Shown here: positions 6,322 to 9,627 of the stretch, in pieces
How the letters are laid out: every line of letters starts with the position of its first letter
Numbering within the stretch: the first letter of the stretch is position 1
DNA from: Desulfobacula sp.
Lineage (GTDB): Bacteria; Desulfobacterota; Desulfobacteria; Desulfobacterales; Desulfobacteraceae
DNA length: 9,627 nt
Assembly: GCA_023144585.1 (NCBI GenBank)
Contig: JAGLFI010000029.1
Coordinates: 1 to 9,627 of the forward strand
Direction: 5' to 3'
The notes under the pieces: model-generated
Told to the model about the DNA's origin: nothing
The model's database searches: none
The model's input: only the letters and a program-made list of their open reading frames with translations
Made by a program: the position numbers and the translations under genes

Positions 6322-7107
6322 ATGAAAGAAAGTAAAATTAATGTAATTTTTGCCGGTGCAGGGCCGGGTGAGCCTGACCTCATCACTGTTAAATCCATGA
6401 ATGCGCTGAAAACAGCCGATCTGATCATTTATGCCGGATCTCTGATGCCTGAAGCGGTGCTGTGCTGGAAAGGCAGGGAGACTGTGACAAAATCAAGCGC
6501 CGGTATGGATTTCCATCAAATTATTGATACCATAAAAACATATCATGATGAGGGGAAAAGAATTGTTCGCCTCCATACAGGGGACCCTGCCTTATATGGT
6601 GCTATTTTTGAACAAATGAGGGAGCTTGAAAAACTCAATATCCCCTATGAGGTCATTCCGGGTGTTACAGCAGCATTTGCCGCATCTGCAAAAATGAACA
6701 TGAAATATACGCTTCCCGAGGTAACCCAGACATTGATCCTCACAAGAATATCAGGAAGAACACCGGTACCTGAATCGGAAAATCTCGAAAAGCTGGCATC
6801 TCACAAGGCTTCCATGGCGATATACTTGAGCATCGGTCATGTTCAAAAAGTTCAACAAATTCTGGAAAAACATTACGGAAAGGAATCACTCTGTGCCATC
6901 GCTTATAAGGTCAGTCACCCTGAAGAAAAAATAATTCATACTAAACTAAGCCGGCTTGTAAAAACATGTGAAGAAAATAAAATCACAAGACATGCCCTGA
7001 TCATTGTCGGCAAAGTCGTAGAAGCAGGTTTCAAAAAAAATGAAATTTTAAAATCAAAATTATATGATTCGATATTCTCCCATGGATATAGAAGTGCAGA
7101 GAAATAA
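6322..7107 (+). CDS. cbiF: Cobalt-precorrin-4 C11-methyltransferase CbiF
   Basis: A 261-residue SAM-dependent methylase (EC 2.1.1.271) that methylates C11 of cobalt-precorrin-4. The N-terminus carries FAGAGPGEPDLITVK (10-24), then IIYAGSLMPEAVL, a typical CbiF/CobM block. LHTGDPALYGAIFEQM is the GDP motif, EVIPGVTAAFAASA the third block, and LPEVTQTLILTRISGRTPVPE the CbiF/CobM-specific segment; the C-terminal half keeps MAIYLSIGHV. ATG 6316 would add only Met-Asn; the ribosome binding site spacing favours 6322. The gene starts about ten bases after the cbiET stop, and its 3' end overlaps the start of cbiG. The last 20 or so residues past VGKVVEAG are Lys-rich and variable; part of that tail lies in the overlap. 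Confidence 0.95.
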   Translation: MKESKINVIFAGAGPGEPDLITVKSMNALKTADLIIYAGSLMPEAVLCWKGRETVTKSSAGMDFHQIIDTIKTYHDEGKRIVRLHTGDPALYGAIFEQMRELEKLNIPYEVIPGVTAAFAASAKMNMKYTLPEVTQTLILTRISGRTPVPESENLEKLASHKASMAIYLSIGHVQKVQQILEKHYGKESLCAIAYKVSHPEEKIIHTKLSRLVKTCEENKITRHALIIVGKVVEAGFKKNEILKSKLYDSIFSHGYRSAEK

Positions 7108-8179
7108 AACTAAATTTAAATCTATTGCCATCTGGGCCCTCACACCCAATGGGAAGATCCTGGGACAAAGAATTCAAGCAGAGCTTAAAGGCGCAGTCCT
7201 TTTTGTCTCCGCTAAAATTTGGAAATTTGATGAGCTTGATAAAAATACCATCACTTTTGAAAAATTATCCAAAGAGATCCAACAACAATTTAATAAATTT
7301 TCAGGACATATTTTTATATTTTCAACAGGCATTACCGTTCGAATCATTGCCCCTTTATTGGAATCAAAAATCATTGATCCGGCTGTTGTTGTTACAGATG
7401 ACAATGGAAACCATGCCATCAGCCTCATATCTGGACACCTGGGTGGCGCCAATGCGCTATCAAAAAAAATTGCCCCCATTATTAATGCCGTGCCCGTTAT
7501 TACTACAGCAACAGACACCAACCAACTTCCATCCATTGATCTGATTGCAAAAGACAGGGGCCTCTATATTGAAACCCCGCAGAACATTAAAGTAATTAAC
7601 ATGGCATTTCTCATGGGAAAGCCCATAAGTTTATATGATCCTTTGGAATTCATTAAAGATAATCTGCCAAAAACCTGTCGACCAAAAATCTATCAATCAT
7701 CAACATTTGGAACGGACACAATCGACACGGAGCAATCAACAGAAAAAATTTTCTGCTCTTATGAAAATAAAAATGTTTCACGTGAAACTCTAATTTTAAG
7801 GCCGCCCGTTTTAAGCATCGGTATTGGATGCAACAGGGGAACAAGGTATGAAAAAATTAAACAATTTTTATTGCTTGTTTTAAAAAAAGAAGGCCTGTCC
7901 CTTAACAGCATTTTTCGCTTTGCAACAACAGACATTAAAAAAGATGAAAACGGTTTATTAGCACTTTCAAAAGAAATGAAGATTCAGATAGATTTTTATG
8001 GCAAAAAAAATTTAAATTCAGTTAAAACAATTGAAACACCGTCAAAGATGGTTGAAAAACATTTAGGAGTTAAGAGTGTCTGCGAAGCTGCAGCAATTCT
8101 GTCAGCCGACAACGGCAAACTGATAGTTCCCAAAAAAAAGAATAAGGATGTCACCATCGCAGTGGCAATAAAAAAATGA
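7082..8179 (+). CDS. cbiG: Cobalt-precorrin-5A hydrolase CbiG
   Basis: About 365 residues. CbiG (EC 3.7.1.12) opens the delta-lactone of cobalt-precorrin-5A and releases the C20-derived two-carbon fragment as acetaldehyde. The N-terminal domain begins at SIAIWALTPNG. The central block has FSTGITVRIIAPLL (80-93), VVVTDDNGNHAISLISGHLGGAN (103-124, a CbiG hallmark) and ITTATDTN. A variable linker (about 185-235) leads to the C-terminal domain with LSIGIGCNRGT (about 244-254) and later FATTDIKKDE and TPSKMVEKHLGVKSVCEAAA. The start is uncertain: ATG 7064, ATG 7082 and GTG 7094 share the frame, none has a clear Shine-Dalgarno, and all lie inside cbiF. 7082 is chosen because family members begin near the IAIWALTP strand. 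The stop overlaps the cbiH start by 4 bases (ATGA). Confidence 0.94.
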   Translation: MDIEVQRNKTKFKSIAIWALTPNGKILGQRIQAELKGAVLFVSAKIWKFDELDKNTITFEKLSKEIQQQFNKFSGHIFIFSTGITVRIIAPLLESKIIDPAVVVTDDNGNHAISLISGHLGGANALSKKIAPIINAVPVITTATDTNQLPSIDLIAKDRGLYIETPQNIKVINMAFLMGKPISLYDPLEFIKDNLPKTCRPKIYQSSTFGTDTIDTEQSTEKIFCSYENKNVSRETLILRPPVLSIGIGCNRGTRYEKIKQFLLLVLKKEGLSLNSIFRFATTDIKKDENGLLALSKEMKIQIDFYGKKNLNSVKTIETPSKMVEKHLGVKSVCEAAAILSADNGKLIVPKKKNKDVTIAVAIKK

Positions 8180-8970
8180 TACTATATGTTATTGGTACAG
8201 GCCCTGGAGACATTGCCTATATGTCTGGAAGGGCGATTGAAATCATAAAACAGGTCGATTGTGTAGCAGGATACACAACCTATATTGATTGGATTGCAGA
8301 TCTCGTCAAAGATCAACAAATTATTTCAACAGGTATGATGAAAGAGGTAGCAAGAGTTGAAAAAGCCATCGAACAGGCCTTGGCCGGAGAATCATGTGCT
8401 CTTATTGCAGGCGGTGATCCAGGGATTTATGCCATGGCAGGCCTGGTCTTTGAAATTTGCAAACAGCGCAATATAAAAATCGTAAGAACCCGGGATAAAA
8501 AAGATCTGCCTGATGACGATACCCGTCTGCTTCTTGAAATTGTTCCGGGAATTCCGGCTCTGGCAGCTGGTGCGGCATTGGCCGGGGCGCCTTTGACCCA
8601 TGATTTTGCTGCAATTTCTCGCAGTGACCTTTTGACCCCCTGGGAAAAAATTGAAAAACGGCTGAGCTGTGCAGCCATGGCTGACTTTGTTATTGTATTG
8701 TATAATCCGAAAAGCAAAAAAAGGGACTGGCAGTTAAAAAGGGCTGCTGAACTTATATTGGAACACAGGGATGTAAAAACCCCTGTTGGAATTGTCACCG
8801 GTGCCATGAGGGAAAATCAATGCGTCTCATTTACAACCCTGGATCAGATGGATACGGCCGAGATAGGGATGCAGACGATTGTGTTTATCGGTTCCAGTGC
8901 TTCACTGAGATATATGGATTTTTTGTTTACGCCCAGAGGATATTCAAAAAAATATGACATTAAAAAATAG
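8176..8970 (+). CDS. cbiH: Cobalt-factor III / precorrin-3B C17-methyltransferase CbiH (CobJ family)
   Basis: A 264-residue SAM-dependent methylase (EC 2.1.1.272/2.1.1.131) that methylates C17 and drives ring contraction. Motifs in order are YVIGTGPGDIAYMSGRA (4-20), AGYTTYIDWI (31-40, CbiH-specific), AGGDPGIYAMAGLVFE (78-93), EIVPGIPALAAGAALAGAP (121-139), HDFAAISRSDLLTPWEKIE (142-160), YNPKSKKRDWQL, and IGSSASLRYMDFLFTPRGY at the C-terminus. Compared with the usual family sequence there is an extra charged stretch of roughly 12-15 residues (about 104-117, TRDKKDLPDDDTR) before the EIVPGIPAL block, and Arg149 stands where Leu is usual in ISLSDLLTPW. The ATG start overlaps the cbiG stop by 4 bases, a classic sign of coupling. 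Those differences come from memory of the family, not from an alignment. Confidence 0.95.
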   Translation: MILYVIGTGPGDIAYMSGRAIEIIKQVDCVAGYTTYIDWIADLVKDQQIISTGMMKEVARVEKAIEQALAGESCALIAGGDPGIYAMAGLVFEICKQRNIKIVRTRDKKDLPDDDTRLLLEIVPGIPALAAGAALAGAPLTHDFAAISRSDLLTPWEKIEKRLSCAAMADFVIVLYNPKSKKRDWQLKRAAELILEHRDVKTPVGIVTGAMRENQCVSFTTLDQMDTAEIGMQTIVFIGSSASLRYMDFLFTPRGYSKKYDIKK

Positions 8971-8982
8971 CATGGAACCGTC

Positions 8983-8987
8983 AGGAG
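8983..8987 (+). promoter_or_regulatory. Ribosome binding site of cobO
   Basis: AGGAG lies 7 bases before ATG 8995, a near-ideal spacing. It excludes the nearby ATG at 8991, which is in another frame. It is one of the clearest Shine-Dalgarno sequences in the operon; the 24-base gap after cbiH leaves room for independent initiation. Confidence 0.7.
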
Positions 8988-8994
8988 ACAATGT

Positions 8995-9507
8995 ATGAAA
9001 GGATATGTCCAAGTATACACAGGCAATGGCAAGGGAAAAACGACAGCAAGCCTGGGTCTTGCAATCAGGGCGGCCGGAGCAGGCCTTAGGGTCTATATTG
9101 TTCAATTTTTAAAACAAGGGGATTACTCTGAAATCAAAGCCCTGTCCAAATTTGAGAATATCACGGTTAAACAATACGGGATAGGAAAATTTGTTATAGG
9201 AAAACCGTCTGAAGAGGATATTGCCGCGGGTGCTGCAGGGTATAAAAAATTATGTGACATTTTAAAACAAAATAAACATGACGTGGTTATCGCCGAAGAA
9301 GGGAATGTTGCCGTCATGTGCAATATTATATCAGAGAAAGAACTATTGGCATTGATGGATATGAAACCTGCCAATGTAGAACTGGTGATCACAGGAAGGG
9401 GAGCAACCGCAGCAGTAATAGAAAAAGCAGACCTTGCTACGGAAATGAAAGAAATAAAACATTATTATAAACAAGGCATAACTGCCAGGGTTGGAATCGA
9501 AAAATGA
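8995..9507 (+). CDS. cobO: Cob(I)yrinic acid a,c-diamide adenosyltransferase (CobO/BtuR/CobA type)
   Basis: A 170-residue cytoplasmic enzyme (EC 2.5.1.17) that transfers the adenosyl group of ATP to Co(I) corrinoids. The P-loop GNGKGKTT (10-17) and following [22 protein letters not shown] match the family, as does the C-terminal [23 protein letters not shown] with KHYY and ARVGIE. Length is slightly short but normal for the single-domain form. The Walker B-like region usually reads LDEINVA or LDEANIA; here it is AEEGNVA (100-106), so Asp is replaced by Glu and the next hydrophobic residue by Gly. It also lacks a Gly-rich GrGF segment, having [10 protein letters not shown] instead. The gene follows cbiH by 24 bases and overlaps cobQ by 4 (ATGA), as expected since its product feeds CbiP/CobQ. 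Confidence 0.93.
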   Translation: MKGYVQVYTGNGKGKTTASLGLAIRAAGAGLRVYIVQFLKQGDYSEIKALSKFENITVKQYGIGKFVIGKPSEEDIAAGAAGYKKLCDILKQNKHDVVIAEEGNVAVMCNIISEKELLALMDMKPANVELVITGRGATAAVIEKADLATEMKEIKHYYKQGITARVGIEK

Positions 9508-9627
9508 TGAAAAAGAATATTGTCATTCTTGGAACCGGCTCTGATGTTGGAAAAAGCATTATTGCCGCAGCTCTTTGCAGATCCCTTGCAGACAAAGGGG
9601 TGAGAGTTGCACCTTTCAAGTCTCAAA
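9504..9627 (+). CDS. cobQ: Cobyric acid synthase CobQ/CbiP, N-terminal fragment (3' end outside window)
   Basis: Only the first 41 codons are present. The frame begins [18 protein letters not shown], then [12 protein letters not shown] and VAPFKSQ, which matches the N-terminal synthetase domain of cobyric acid synthase (EC 6.3.5.10): the GTxSDVGKS P-loop and the RVAPFKxQ strand. CobQ amidates four side chains of adenosylcobyrinic acid a,c-diamide using glutamine and ATP. The RVAPFK strand is typical of CobQ and argues against CbiA and BioD, which share the dethiobiotin-synthetase fold. The start is ATG 9504 (ATGA overlap with the cobO stop) or ATG 9507 directly after it. The fragment reaches the window edge without a stop, so an intact downstream gene is expected but not seen. 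Confidence 0.9.
   Translation, partial: MMKKNIVILGTGSDVGKSIIAAALCRSLADKGVRVAPFKSQ

Noticed and set aside
1..9627. Search by eye for a cobalamin riboswitch (B12 box) or a riboswitch-sized leader
   Set aside because: No B12-box-like sequence was noticed, and no non-coding gap is large enough. Any riboswitch for this operon would lie upstream of cbiK, outside the window.

Overview
The window is part of an anaerobic (early cobalt insertion) cobalamin biosynthesis operon. Every gene is on the + strand, tightly packed or overlapping, and no gap exceeds about 60 bases. The DNA is AT-rich. CbiK as chelatase, a fused CbiE-CbiT, and the order chelatase, FecCD-type permease, ATPase, binding protein, cbiL together suggest a sulfate-reducing Desulfobacterota bacterium (Desulfobacter/Desulfobacula-like). 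That assignment is inference from gene content and protein flavour, not from a marker gene.

Layout. (1) 1-531 is the 3' part of cbiK, the cobaltochelatase. (2) 546-3355 is a complete ABC uptake system of the BtuCDF/FecBCD type: permease, ATPase and exported binding protein. (3) 3298-4002 is cbiL, which begins inside the end of the binding-protein gene. (4) 4008-5079 is a Gate-domain (nucleoside-recognition-like) polytopic membrane protein broken by an apparent frameshift near 4860-4866. (5) 5082-6311 is a fused cbiET. (6) 6322-8970 holds cbiF, cbiG and cbiH. (7) 8995-9507 is the corrinoid adenosyltransferase gene cobO. (8) 9504-9627 is the start of cobQ/cbiP, cut by the window edge.

How they work together. 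CbiK puts cobalt into sirohydrochlorin. CbiL (C20), CbiH (C17, ring contraction), CbiF (C11), CbiG (opening of the lactone and loss of the C20 fragment) and CbiET (C5/C15 methylation and decarboxylation) build the corrin ring. CobO adenosylates the cobalt, and CobQ amidates to cobyric acid. CbiD, CbiJ, CbiC and CbiA are needed between these steps and are not in the window. The ABC system probably imports a corrinoid, a tetrapyrrole or a metal chelate. The Gate-domain protein has no assigned role.

Most notable points. The membrane-protein frameshift happens to leave the frame open into cbiET, so a naive call gives a false 767-residue membrane-CbiET fusion (4008-6311). An 11-bp perfect inverted repeat at the start of the permease gene could mask its ribosome binding site. 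CbiE has Asp in place of the first Gly of its GDP motif. No B12 riboswitch, promoter or convincing terminator was found; control elements probably lie upstream of the window.
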